Shown: piece by piece, positions 25,939 through 34,839 of the stretch | How the letters are laid out: every line of letters begins with the position of its first letter | Numbering within the stretch: position 1 is the stretch's first letter | Assembly: GCF_032484785.1 (NCBI RefSeq) | Contig: NZ_JAUETR010000001.1 | Span: 3,661,501-3,725,500 of the forward strand | DNA from: Bradyrhizobium sp. SZCCHNS1050 | Lineage (GTDB): Bacteria; Pseudomonadota; Alphaproteobacteria; Rhizobiales; Xanthobacteraceae | Length of the DNA stretch: 64,000 bases | Direction: 5' to 3' | Notes under the pieces: model-generated | The model's input: the letters and a program-made list of their open reading frames with translations, nothing else | What the model was told of the DNA's origin: nothing | The model's database searches: none | Position numbers and translations under genes: made by a program

Positions 25939-27690
25939 TCAGCGGCCCTGGGTCTCCAGCGATGCTGCCGAGCGGCCGACCAATCCTGGCGGCCGCGGCG
26001 GCGCGTTCGGATTGCGCGCGGCGGGCGGCCGCGCCGGCTGCTGTTGCTGCTGAGGCGCGCCGAAGCCGAAAAACTCACGAACGCCCTGATTCGGCTGCGG
26101 CGTTTGGGCTGGCGGCTGCTGGGTGGGCGCCCCCGGCGTGGTCAGCCGCCTTTGCCGCGGCGGCGACACCGGCCCAGGTGCTGCCGGCGTCGCTTCCGCC
26201 GGCGAAGTCGCGGCCATCGGCGCTTCGGGCCGGGTCGGCTCCTTCGGCGGCTCCTTGGCCTGCTCGCGGCCGACCTCGCGGCGAGGCCAGACGAAATCGT
26301 CGGCGCGGCCGGCCGGCGGGCTCAGCGCCTCGCCCTTGACCAGGGTTCGGGCCGCCAGCGCGTCGACCGCCGCAGGTCGGGAGCCGGGGCCGCCCAGCAA
26401 CTGATCGGTGCCGACGGATGACGCCACCAGCGGCAGGATCGGGCCGGCGACCGGCCGCGGCGCCGGCTGGCCCGGTACGGCATTGGCGTCCGGCGTGGCC
26501 GGCTCATTCGGCAGCTCAAGCGGCGCGGAACGCGCCGCGAGCAGCCGGTTGATCTCACGCTCGGCATAATGGGCGAGCTTGCGCGCGCCCGGCTTGGTGA
26601 AATAGACGCCGTCATAGGAGCGCAGCTGGCGGATCTGGCCCTCGAAGTCCGGGCCCTTCTGCAGGAAGCGGCCGGCCTCGTCGACGAAGCCGTCCCAGAC
26701 ATCGACATAGGTGATGCCGGCCTTGCCGGCGGCATCGCGATACAGCGAGTCGAGGAACAGCGTGTCCGCCGTCCCCTTGGGACCGCGAACCGCGGGCAGG
26801 CCGACCCAGAGCACGGGCACGCCCTTGCTCTTGGCGATCGCGATCATCTCGTCGATCTTCTTCGTATACAGCTCGACCCAGCGCTCGTCCCGGAACTCGT
26901 AGAGGCCGCCCGGCGAGCGGGCGGCCTTCTCCGGTGCCGCGACCGCGGGCGTGTCGTTGTCGGCCTCGTCCTGCGGCAGATCGGTATCGGCAGCCTTGTC
27001 GTCGGGCTTGGCCGCCGTGTCGGCCTTGCCATCCGGCTTGGCTTCGCCCGGCTTGGCCTCACCGGGCTTTGTCTCACCAGGCTTTGTCTCACCAGGCTTG
27101 GCCTTGGCATCCTTCTTGGCCTTGTCGCCCTTCTTGTCGTCGGTCTTCTCGATCGCGGGCTCGCGCAGCGAGATGCGGTCGTTGAGGCCGAGCATGATGA
27201 CGATGGCGTCGGCGCGTTCGGTCGCCAGGATGCCCTTGGCGGCGGCGGCCCAGTCGGCCGGCTCGCCCCTGGGCTGGTACTTGATGAGGCCCGACGTGGT
27301 CCTGATCCTGCGGGTGACGCCCATGTCGGGCTGCTCGGCATAGGCCTCTTCCAGGCCATAGGCGAGCCAGTCGGCCATGGCGTCGCCGAGCACCAGCACG
27401 TAGCGGTCCGGCGCGCCGTCACGCTTCTCCGGCGGCGGCGCCTTGGAATAGTCCTGGATCACCCTCTTCGGCTGTTGCTGCGGGAACGGAGCGAAGAATT
27501 CGCCGCCGAACCAACCTCCGCCACCTCCACCGCCGCGCGGTGCCGGGCGGGGCGAAGCGAACGGGTTGAAGTTGAAGAACTGGGCCGAGGCGGGACCGGC
27601 GATGCCGACGAGCATGGCGATGACGACCGCCAGCACGACCAGCGGGCCGGGCTCGTTCAACAGCTTGAGGATGGACTTCAGCTTTGACAT
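25939..27690 (-). CDS. DUF459 / SGNH-hydrolase family exported protein
   Basis: This protein of about 583 residues is exported (signal peptide ending G-P-A-S-A-Q near residue 38). A G-G-G-rich stretch follows. The SGNH fold starts at V-L-V-L-G-D-A-M-A-D-W, where a GDS-like block carries the nucleophile region. It continues with I-M-L-G-L-N-D-R and ends with Y-F-T-K-P-G-A-R-K-L-A-H-Y, holding the usual histidine. A Lys/Pro/Gly/Glu-rich insert splits the core at about residues 190-250. The C-terminal 180 residues are Pro/Ala/Gln-rich and low complexity. The DUF459 role is unknown; cell-envelope esterase or O-acetylation work is plausible. An ATG at 27726 would add 12 residues. Confidence 0.85.
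   Translation of the reverse strand: MSKLKSILKLLNEPGPLVVLAVVIAMLVGIAGPASAQFFNFNPFASPRPAPRGGGGGGGWFGGEFFAPFPQQQPKRVIQDYSKAPPPEKRDGAPDRYVLVLGDAMADWLAYGLEEAYAEQPDMGVTRRIRTTSGLIKYQPRGEPADWAAAAKGILATERADAIVIMLGLNDRISLREPAIEKTDDKKGDKAKKDAKAKPGETKPGETKPGEAKPGEAKPDGKADTAAKPDDKAADTDLPQDEADNDTPAVAAPEKAARSPGGLYEFRDERWVELYTKKIDEMIAIAKSKGVPVLWVGLPAVRGPKGTADTLFLDSLYRDAAGKAGITYVDVWDGFVDEAGRFLQKGPDFEGQIRQLRSYDGVYFTKPGARKLAHYAEREINRLLAARSAPLELPNEPATPDANAVPGQPAPRPVAGPILPLVASSVGTDQLLGGPGSRPAAVDALAARTLVKGEALSPPAGRADDFVWPRREVGREQAKEPPKEPTRPEAPMAATSPAEATPAAPGPVSPPRQRRLTTPGAPTQQPPAQTPQPNQGVREFFGFGAPQQQQQPARPPAARNPNAPPRPPGLVGRSAASLETQGR
27041..27100 (-). repeat. Four 15-base tandem repeats encoding K-P-G-E-T/A
   Basis: Four consecutive 15-base units encode KPGET, KPGET, KPGEA and KPGEA inside the DUF459 gene. 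They sit in a charged insert between catalytic blocks and keep the frame. Such tracts vary in copy number by slippage. The unit is a multiple of three, so length changes would not break the frame. Confidence 0.85.
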
Positions 27691-27829
27691 GCGCACCCGT
27701 CGCGCGGCGTGATCGTGACGATTCATATAATAGGACGCGAATCAGGCCGCAAACGGGCATTCACCGGATGGTGTTGACGGCGCCGGTAATCGCCCCAGAA
27801 GGTTACCGGCAGGGCAGATTGGGCTGCGA

Positions 27830-29224
27830 TCAGCGCGTCCGCAGCCGTTCGAGCACATCCGAGGTGGCAAATCCGTCCGCCGGCGCCCCGATCGAGGCCT
27901 GGAAGTTCCGCAGCGCCTCGCGCGTCTGGCCACCGAACTGGCCGTCCGGCGTTCCGCGGTAAAATCCGCGCTCGGCGAGCAATTGCTGCAGCTCGAGCCG
28001 CTCGCCGCGCGACAGCGTTCGCTCCTCGCGCGGCCAGGCCTGAACGAACGGCGGTGCGCCACGGAGACGGTCGGCGAAGTGTCCGATCGCCAGCGCATAG
28101 GCTTCCGCAGGGTTGTATTTCATGATGACGCGGAAGTTCTGCAGCATCAGGAAGCCGGGGCCCTGGGCGCCGGCCGGCGCCAGCAGATAGGCCTTTTCGG
28201 CGCCAGTCGGAAACGGCTGACCGTTGGCCCGCCGCAGGCCGAGCTGTTCCCACTGGGCGAAGCTCATGCTCTTGGCGCGGTCGGCGAGCATGTAGTTGAA
28301 GCCCTGGGGCACCACGACCTCGTAGCCCCAGCTCTGGCCGCTCTGCCAGCCGTCCTTCTTCAGATTGTTGGCGGTCGAGGCGATCAGGTCGGCCGGATTG
28401 TCGACGACGTCGCGGCGGCCGTCACCATCGGCATCGACGGCGAAGCGCTTGAACGCGGTCGGCATGAACTGGGTCGGGCCGAAGGCGCCTGCCCAGGAGC
28501 CGCGCAACTGCTCGGGGCGCAAATCGCCGCGATTGAGGATTTCCAGGGCGGAGAGGAACTCATCCTTGAAATAGGCCTGGCGGCGGCCGATGCAGGCGAG
28601 CGTCGCGGTCGACTGCAGCACGCTGCGGTCGCCGATCTGGGTCGAGTAGTTGGACTCGATGCCCCAGATCGAAGCGACGATGTAGCGGTCGACGCCATAG
28701 GTACGCTCGGCCGCATCGAACTGCGGCTTGTACTTCGCCAGAACCTCGCGGCCCTTCGCCAGCCGGTTGTCGTTCACCAGGATGTCGAGATAGTCCCAGA
28801 TCGATTTGGTGAATTCGGGCTGCGCGTCGAGCAGGTCCATGATGCGCAGGTCCGGCGACAGGCCGGCGGTAAAGCGCTGGAAATTGTCCTGCGTGATGTT
28901 GCGCCGTGCGGCATCTGGCCACATGCCGGCGACGCAATTGTCGAAATTGCCGGCGGCTTCGCGGATCGCCGCCGCCGTCATCAGCGGATGGCCGGAGGCG
29001 CCGTCCTGGCCGCTCCACGGCTGCGGCCCGCCGGCGGCAGGGGGCTGGTTGGGGGCGGGGTCGCCCTTCGTCAGGGTGCCCGTGAACAGGCCGTCGAGAA
29101 AGTTCAGCGGCCCGCCTGAGGATTGCGCGACGGCGGAACCAGACACCACCGTCAACGCCGTGACCAGAACCGCCGCGCCAGCACCGGCCTTCAGAGCTGT
29201 CAGCATCACGTTCCGTCGCATCAT
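27830..29224 (-). CDS. Lytic murein transglycosylase (MltB type) with peptidoglycan-binding domain
   Basis: The protein of about 464 residues has a signal sequence ending near G-S-A-V-A-Q. The transglycosylase catalytic domain follows, with E190 in W-G-I-E-S-N-Y-S and a G-A-F-G-P-T-Q-F-M-P-T motif. A peptidoglycan_binding_1 domain closes the protein with R-G-F-Y-R-G-T-P-D-G-Q-F-G. It cleaves glycan strands to form anhydro-muropeptides in the periplasm. I chose the ATG at 29224; a GTG at 29260 would add 12 residues. A perfect CtrA-type box lies about 50-70 bases upstream, suggesting cell-cycle control. Confidence 0.92.
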   Translation of the reverse strand: MMRRNVMLTALKAGAGAAVLVTALTVVSGSAVAQSSGGPLNFLDGLFTGTLTKGDPAPNQPPAAGGPQPWSGQDGASGHPLMTAAAIREAAGNFDNCVAGMWPDAARRNITQDNFQRFTAGLSPDLRIMDLLDAQPEFTKSIWDYLDILVNDNRLAKGREVLAKYKPQFDAAERTYGVDRYIVASIWGIESNYSTQIGDRSVLQSTATLACIGRRQAYFKDEFLSALEILNRGDLRPEQLRGSWAGAFGPTQFMPTAFKRFAVDADGDGRRDVVDNPADLIASTANNLKKDGWQSGQSWGYEVVVPQGFNYMLADRAKSMSFAQWEQLGLRRANGQPFPTGAEKAYLLAPAGAQGPGFLMLQNFRVIMKYNPAEAYALAIGHFADRLRGAPPFVQAWPREERTLSRGERLELQQLLAERGFYRGTPDGQFGGQTREALRNFQASIGAPADGFATSDVLERLRTR

Positions 29225-29275
29225 GTCTCGATCCAGATCGCATGGAAGATCGGCCTCCACGAGGCCCGGTCCTGC

Positions 29276-29291
29276 TTAACGGGAGATTAAC
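29276..29291. promoter_or_regulatory. CtrA-type binding box upstream of the transglycosylase gene
   Basis: TTAA (29276-29279), a seven-base spacer, then TTAAC (29287-29291) is a perfect match to the alphaproteobacterial CtrA consensus TTAA-N7-TTAAC. A further TTAAC at 29296-29300 follows. It lies 52-67 bases upstream of the transglycosylase ATG and about 150 upstream of galU on the other strand. Confidence 0.6.
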
Positions 29292-29442
29292 AAGGTTAAC
29301 GATTTCCGCAGCGAAATTTAGCCGTTCGGTCCGTGTCGAGCGGAACACTGGACCAACATCCGCCTTTGTTCTCGGCTGCAAACGAGCTACCTAAAATGCG
29401 ATCGATTTCGCATTCATATCGCCACAAGGTCTAGTCATCCCC

Positions 29443-30324
29443 ATGAAGATCCGCAAAGCCGTTTTTCCGGTCGCCGGTCTCGGCACCCGCGTCCTGCCCG
29501 CCACCAAGGCGATGCCGAAGGAAATGCTGACGATCGTCGACAAGCCGCTCATCCAATACGTCTTCGACGAAGCCAAGGAGGCGGGCATCGAGCATTTCGT
29601 GTTCGTGACCGGGCGAAACAAGACCGCGATCGAGGATCATTTCGACCGCATGTACGAGCTCGACGCGACGCTCGCGGCGCGCGGCAAGAAGACCGAGATG
29701 GAAATCCTCGCGCGCGACCAGCCGGAGGCCGGCGCGGTCAGCTTCACCCGCCAGCAGGCGCCGCTCGGGCTCGGCCATGCCGTGTGGTGCGCGCGCGACA
29801 TCGTCGGTGACGAGCCGTTCGCGGTGGTGCTGCCCGACGAGCTGGTGCTGAACGCGCCGGGGTGCCTGGCGCAGATGATTGCTGCCGCCAGCAAGCTGCC
29901 GGAAAAGAGCAACGTGCTCGCCGTGCAGGAGGTGCCAGCCGACCAGACCCATCAATACGGCATCTGCGGCGTCGGCAAGCGCGACGGCAAGATGTTCGAG
30001 GTCGACGGCATGGTCGAGAAGCCGGCCAAGGGCACCGCGCCGTCGAACTTCTCGATCACCGGGCGCTACATCCTGCAGCCGGAGATCTTCCAGATCCTCG
30101 CGACGCAGGAGCGCGGCGCCGGCGGCGAGATCCAGCTCACCGACGCGATGATCGGCCTGTCGAAGACGCAGAAATTCTACGGCGTGGACTTCGACGGCGA
30201 GCGGCATGATTGCGGCTCGAAGTCCGGCTTCCTGAGGGCCAACATCGCCTTCGCCATGGCGCGAGCCGACCTGCGCGATGGCCTGCGCGCGGACATGAAG
30301 CGCTATCTCGAAGGCAGGGGCTGA
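29443..30324 (+). CDS. galU: UTP-glucose-1-phosphate uridylyltransferase (GalU)
   Basis: This 293-residue cytoplasmic enzyme makes UDP-glucose for polysaccharide and envelope synthesis. It carries the nucleotidyl-transfer signature F-P-V-A-G-L-G-T-R-V-L-P-A-T-K-A-M-P-K-E-M. The later E-K-P segment (V-E-K-P) and the G-x-K-x-G-F ending are typical of GalU. Length and motifs match the family. No good ribosome site is seen before the ATG. It is divergent from the transglycosylase gene, sharing the CtrA-box region. Confidence 0.95.
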   Translation: MKIRKAVFPVAGLGTRVLPATKAMPKEMLTIVDKPLIQYVFDEAKEAGIEHFVFVTGRNKTAIEDHFDRMYELDATLAARGKKTEMEILARDQPEAGAVSFTRQQAPLGLGHAVWCARDIVGDEPFAVVLPDELVLNAPGCLAQMIAAASKLPEKSNVLAVQEVPADQTHQYGICGVGKRDGKMFEVDGMVEKPAKGTAPSNFSITGRYILQPEIFQILATQERGAGGEIQLTDAMIGLSKTQKFYGVDFDGERHDCGSKSGFLRANIAFAMARADLRDGLRADMKRYLEGRG

Positions 30325-30370
30325 GGCCAAGCCGGCGCGAAATGCCGCGCCTTCGAGGCGGTTGGCGGCA

Positions 30371-31879
30371 TCACGCCGCCAGCGAGGCCGCGGGTGACGG
30401 ATGACGCACCGCTGCGCTGGCGCAGCGGTTACGGCCCGCGGCCTTGGCCATGTACAGGGCGCGGTCGGCGGCATTGAGCAGGCCGGTCCAGTCCGTGTCG
30501 CGCGACGGCGTGACGCTGGCGGCGCCGATGCTGATCGAGGTGGTGCACGCTTCTCCCGCCCACAGCTTGACCTTGCTGCGGATCGTCTCCGCGACGCGCA
30601 GCGCATCCGCTTCCGAGGTCCCCGGCAGCAGCACCGCGAACTCCTCGCCGCCATAACGCGCGGCGCAGTCGCCGGCGCGCCGCACCGAATCGGAGATGCA
30701 CACGGCGATGCCGACCAGCACCTGATCGCCGGCCTGGTGCCCATGGGTGTCGTTGTAGCTCTTGAAGTGATCGGCATCGATCATCAGCAGCCCCAGCGGC
30801 GCGCCGGTGCGCTGCGCCCGCCGCCATTCGAGTTCGATGGTCTCGTCGAACTTGCGCCGATTCTTCAGGCCCGTCAGCGGATCCGTGGTCGCGAGCTGCT
30901 CCAGTCTGGATTCGACCTTCGCCCGGAGCTGGATCTCGCGCGCGGCGACCTGCGTCGCGGCCAGGACGAACACGATCAGCGCCAGCATCATCGCCCCGAT
31001 CTCTGCAGCCTCGTTGCGCCAGTATGCATAGACGCTGTCCCACGACTTGCTGGCGATCACGACCAGCGGCTCATTGGCGTTGCGCCAGACCAGCAGCCGC
31101 GGCAGATCGTCCAGCGCGCCATAGCTGCTCGACCAGCCGGCCGGCTCGGTGAGCGCGCGGGTCACGGCCGGCGCCCGCGCCAGGTTGCGCCCGATCGCGC
31201 CGGAATCGAACGGCGCGCTGACGATGACGGTGCCGTCGCGCCGGAGCACGGTGATGTTGTCGCCCGCCCCGAGCGTGAGCCTTGCGAACAGGTCGCGGAA
31301 ATAGCCGAGGCGGATCGAGCCGGCGACGACGCCGGCGAAGCGTCCGTCCGGCGTCGAGATGCGGCGGCTGAGAACGATGGAATATTGGCCATGATGCTGA
31401 GCGGGCCGCCCGACATAGAGCCCGGTGTCGGGCCGGTCGCGATGCACCTGGAAGAAATCGGCGTCGCTGCGGTCCTCCGGCAGCGGGTCGAGCGTCGACG
31501 ACTCGAGCGACAGCCGCCCGCGGGCATCAAAGACTTGGATGGTGCCGAAATTCTTCGCGGTGGACGAACGGTCGAACAGGATCAATTGGCGGACGTGCTT
31601 GCTGACCTCGTTGATTTCGGGCAGCAACATGTTGCTGGCCACCGCCCGCAGCGAGAGATCGTAGAGCTCGACGGTGCGGCTGATGTCGGCGCCGATGCTG
31701 GCGGCCATGTTCTCCAGCGCCTGCCGGGCGCGGACTTCCTCGCTCCGGCGCAGGTCGATCATGACGCTGGCGCAGATGGCGGAGAAACCGATGATGGTCG
31801 AGATGGAGCAGGTGATCAGCGTGCGCGCCGAGAGCCGCCAAGGCTGCGTCGCCCGGCCCGTTCGGCGTGTCCAGCGCAT
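30371..31879 (-). CDS. Membrane-bound diguanylate cyclase with periplasmic dCache-like sensor
   Basis: The protein has 502 residues: a helix at about 20-42, a periplasmic double-Cache-like sensor (about 45-290), a second helix and a C-terminal GGDEF domain. The active site is G-G-E-E-F (410-414), a permitted variant. An inhibitory site R-A-G-D (401-404) lies five residues before it, so the cyclase is predicted active and product-inhibited. Such proteins turn an external small-molecule signal into c-di-GMP. The gene stands alone, convergent with galU. Confidence 0.92.
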   Translation of the reverse strand: MRWTRRTGRATQPWRLSARTLITCSISTIIGFSAICASVMIDLRRSEEVRARQALENMAASIGADISRTVELYDLSLRAVASNMLLPEINEVSKHVRQLILFDRSSTAKNFGTIQVFDARGRLSLESSTLDPLPEDRSDADFFQVHRDRPDTGLYVGRPAQHHGQYSIVLSRRISTPDGRFAGVVAGSIRLGYFRDLFARLTLGAGDNITVLRRDGTVIVSAPFDSGAIGRNLARAPAVTRALTEPAGWSSSYGALDDLPRLLVWRNANEPLVVIASKSWDSVYAYWRNEAAEIGAMMLALIVFVLAATQVAAREIQLRAKVESRLEQLATTDPLTGLKNRRKFDETIELEWRRAQRTGAPLGLLMIDADHFKSYNDTHGHQAGDQVLVGIAVCISDSVRRAGDCAARYGGEEFAVLLPGTSEADALRVAETIRSKVKLWAGEACTTSISIGAASVTPSRDTDWTGLLNAADRALYMAKAAGRNRCASAAVRHPSPAASLAA

Positions 31880-32022
31880 CGGATCGTCCCGTCCCCCGTG
31901 GAGTCCCGTCCGTAGACTGACGGATAAAGCCGAAGTAACGCATGTTAGGTTAACGAGTCGTTGCGTTCGCCGCGCCTGTCGTCAAGGCGGCCGCACACGC
32001 GCTGGTACGATGGAGTCGAGAC

Positions 32023-32280
32023 TTGCCGGACTATGATGCGCTTCGAGACTATCTCAAGCGGCAGACCCGCCCCGAGCTGGTGCTCAGCCTCGACGAGATC
32101 GAGGAGCTGATCGGCGACGGCCTGCCGCGCGCCGCGCAGCGCGCCTCGTGGTGGGACAGCCTGCGAAGTCCGCAGGAGAAGATGCCGCAGCGCGAGGCCT
32201 GCCTGGCGGCAGGCTATGTCGCGACCCGGCTGCCCGATGGCAAGGGCGTCCGCTTCCGCAAGCTGAAGCCGGAGCGCTGA
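32023..32280 (+). CDS. Small DUF7662-like protein
   Basis: This 85-residue soluble protein reads Y-D-A-L-R-D-Y-L-K-R-Q early, then a L-S-L-D-E-I-E-E-L-I-G-D-G-L-P segment and a W-W-D-S-L-R tryptophan pair. This fits the DUF7662 family of small proteins of unknown role. The start appears to be a TTG at 32023 with TGGAG seven bases before it; no ATG fits. I know of no firm function. Confidence 0.7.
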   Translation: MPDYDALRDYLKRQTRPELVLSLDEIEELIGDGLPRAAQRASWWDSLRSPQEKMPQREACLAAGYVATRLPDGKGVRFRKLKPER

Positions 32281-32335
32281 GCTGCATCCGTGTCCGCGGC
32301 ACTGGGGCTGTGTCCTGATTTTCCGGCGGTAGTGC

Positions 32336-32735
32336 TTCGCGCTCAACGTCGACGAGGCGATCGAGGTTTTGGAGAACGCCGGCTGGAAGAAGGGCGCGAG
32401 CGGCATTCGCGAGAAGGGCGGCAAGCCGCTCAAGCTCGTGGTCCAGATCTCCACCAACGTCCCGCGGCCGAAGAACCATGTCATCGTCACGTAGGCCTGC
32501 CAGAAGGCGGGCATCGAGCTCGAGCCGAAGTCGGTGGTGGCTCGGCGTTCTTCTCCAGCGACGTCGCCAATTCCGACACCTACACGCACGTCTACTGCGA
32601 CATGGAGATGCTGATGATCAACGATGGCGTCGCCGGGTCCGCGCGTCAGCGGCATCCGCAAAGGTTTGTCGAGCCATTCCTCGGAATGGGACAATGACCT
32701 TTGGCAGTTGCCGAACTGGTGTCGCGAGAGCTGAG
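32336..32735 (+). pseudogene. Decayed remnant of an ABC peptide-binding protein gene
   Basis: The stretch reads as a broken copy of the middle-to-late part of the binding protein encoded downstream at 33003. It matches segments such as A-G-W-K-K-G-A-S-G-I-R-E-K, A-C-Q-K-A-G-I, F-F-S-S-D-V-A-N-x-D-T-Y-T-H and Y-C-D-M. It has an in-frame TAG (near 32492), at least one single-base deletion (near 32540) and further frame changes. Weaker likeness (P-Q-x-F, W-Q-x-x-N-x-C-R) continues to about 32735. It starts and ends abruptly with no start codon. It is the residue of a tandem duplication or a partial recombination product. Confidence 0.85.
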
Positions 32736-33002
32736 CGCACATCGAGAGCGTTCATTCCGAAGCAGAACATTCCGGTGTGTGGCGACCGTCGCGAGCGACG
32801 TAGTTCCATTTTCCGGGATGTGACTCGCAGTCAATCTTTCCGCATCTGCGAAGTGCGACAATCGATCCGTTCTTTATTGCGGAATTGGCCCGGATTCTGC
32901 TTTGACAGTCGCTTCGAAGGCTGATCCAATTTTATGCAGTTCCCGATCGATCCAGGACGGGGACGCGTTTTTGGCATTCAGCACCACCTTTGGAGTCGAT
33001 GG

Positions 33003-34796
33003 ATGAACGAGCGTGACCTCCGTAGCCAGATCGCTGATGTCAAAGCAGGACGTCTGTCACGGCGCGAATTTGTGCAGCGGATGATTGCCGTGGGGCTGAC
33101 CGCGCCGATGGCTGGCGCGATGCTCTCCTACTCAGGTGCCGCGGTCGCTGCTGATGCCATCCCCTACAAGCCGACCAAGGCCGGTGGCGGCGGTCCGCTC
33201 AAGCTGCTGCTCTGGCAGGCGCCGACGCTGCTCAATCCGCATTTCGCCATCGGCACCAAGGACCAGGAGGCCAGCCGCCTGTTCTACGAACCGCTGGCCG
33301 GATGGGACAAGGAGGGCAATCTGGTGCCGATTCTCGCGGCCGAGATTCCGAGCAAGGAGAATGGCGGTCTTGCCGCCGACGGCATGTCGGTGACCTGGAA
33401 GCTGAAGAAGGGCGTCAAATGGCACGACGGCAAGCCGTTCACCGCCGACGACGTCATCTTCAACTGGGAATACGCCAACAACCCCGAGACCTCGGCGGTC
33501 TCGATCGGCAGCTACAAGAACGTCAAGTCGATCGAGAAGATCGACGATCTGACCGTGAAGCTGGTCTTTCCGCAGCCGACGCCGTTCTGGGCCGATGCCT
33601 TCGTCGCCTCGTTCGGCTGCATCATCCCCAAGCATCACTTTGCGGATTATATCGGGGCGAAGTCGCGCGAGGCGCCGGCGAACCTGAAGCCGGTCGGTAC
33701 CGGTCCCTACATGTTCGTGGACTTCAAGCCGGGCGACACCGTCGCCGGCAAGCGCTTTCCGGACTATCACGTGCCGACGCAGCCCTATTTCGACACGGTC
33801 GAGATCAAGGGCGGCGGCGACGCGGTCTCCGCTGCGCGCGCAGTGCTGCAGACCGGTGAATACGATTACGCCTACAATCTGCAGGTCGAGGACGAGATCC
33901 TGACCAAGCTCGAGGCCGGCGGCCAGGGCAAGACCGAACTGACGCTGACCGGAAACATCGAATATATCGGCCTCAACGTCACCGATCCCAATGTCGAGGT
34001 CGACGGCGAGCGCGCCAGCCTCAAGACCAAGCATCCGTTGTTCTCCGATCCGGAGGTGCGCAGGGCCATCAACCTGCTGATCGATCGCGCCTCGGTGCAG
34101 AAATTCATCTACGGCCGCGCCGGCGTCGCGACGCCGAACTTCCTCAACAATCCCGAGCGCTACCGCTCCAAGAACAACAGCTTCGAGTTCTCGATCGAGA
34201 AGGCCAACCAGATCCTCGATGCCGCCGGCTGGAAGAAGGGCGCGTCCGGCATCCGCGAGAAGGACGGCAAACCGCTCAAATTCGTGTTCCAGACCTCGAT
34301 CAACGGGCCGCGTCAGAAGAACCAGGCGATCATCAAGCAGGCCTGCCAGAAGGCGGGCATCGATGTCGAGCTGAAGTCGGTGGTCGCATCCGTGTTCTTC
34401 TCCTCGGACGTCGCCAATCCCGATACTTACACGCATTTCTACTGCGACATGCAGATGTATCAGACGACGATGCCGCAGGCCGATCCGCAGTTCTTCATGA
34501 ATCAGTTCACCTCCTGGGAGTGCGCCACCAAGGAGAACAAGTGGCAGGGCCGCAATGTCTGCCGCTGGCAGAACAACGACTATGACGAGACCTACAAGCT
34601 GGCCCAGAGCGAGCTCGATCCGGTCAAGCGCGCCGCGCTGTTCATCAAGCTCAACGACCTCGTCGTGCGCGACAATTACGTGCTTCCGGAGATCAACCGG
34701 CTCAACGCGATCGGCGTCAAGAACGGCATGGTGCTGTACAAGAGCGGCTGGGACAACGACCTGGCGTTCATCGCATCCTGGTACCGGGCGAGCTGA
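33003..34796 (+). CDS. ABC transporter substrate-binding protein (peptide/opine family 5)
   Basis: The 597-residue protein is the solute receptor of a family-5 ABC importer. The N-terminus R-L-S-R-R-E-F-V-Q-R followed by a hydrophobic stretch fits a twin-arginine (Tat) signal. The mature fold has the G-V-K-W-H-D-G-K-P-F-T-A-D-D-V family signature. The ATG at 33003 has TGGAG seven bases upstream, so I prefer it to the ATG at 32934. It heads a five-gene operon. The ligand could be a peptide, opine, nickel complex or similar. A broken paralogous copy lies just upstream. Confidence 0.92.
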   Translation: MNERDLRSQIADVKAGRLSRREFVQRMIAVGLTAPMAGAMLSYSGAAVAADAIPYKPTKAGGGGPLKLLLWQAPTLLNPHFAIGTKDQEASRLFYEPLAGWDKEGNLVPILAAEIPSKENGGLAADGMSVTWKLKKGVKWHDGKPFTADDVIFNWEYANNPETSAVSIGSYKNVKSIEKIDDLTVKLVFPQPTPFWADAFVASFGCIIPKHHFADYIGAKSREAPANLKPVGTGPYMFVDFKPGDTVAGKRFPDYHVPTQPYFDTVEIKGGGDAVSAARAVLQTGEYDYAYNLQVEDEILTKLEAGGQGKTELTLTGNIEYIGLNVTDPNVEVDGERASLKTKHPLFSDPEVRRAINLLIDRASVQKFIYGRAGVATPNFLNNPERYRSKNNSFEFSIEKANQILDAAGWKKGASGIREKDGKPLKFVFQTSINGPRQKNQAIIKQACQKAGIDVELKSVVASVFFSSDVANPDTYTHFYCDMQMYQTTMPQADPQFFMNQFTSWECATKENKWQGRNVCRWQNNDYDETYKLAQSELDPVKRAALFIKLNDLVVRDNYVLPEINRLNAIGVKNGMVLYKSGWDNDLAFIASWYRAS

Positions 34797-34839
34797 CGCG
34801 CGGCCAGCATGATCAGCCAGACATCGTAGGGGTGGAGCG

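Noticed and set aside
27041..27100. CRISPR-like regular repeats
   Set aside because: The units are 15 bases, contiguous, without spacers, and lie in frame within a coding region.
32672..32687. Perfect palindrome CCATTCC-TC-GGAATGG, considered as an operator
   Set aside because: It lies inside the decayed binding-protein remnant and aligns with former codons, so it is likely chance.
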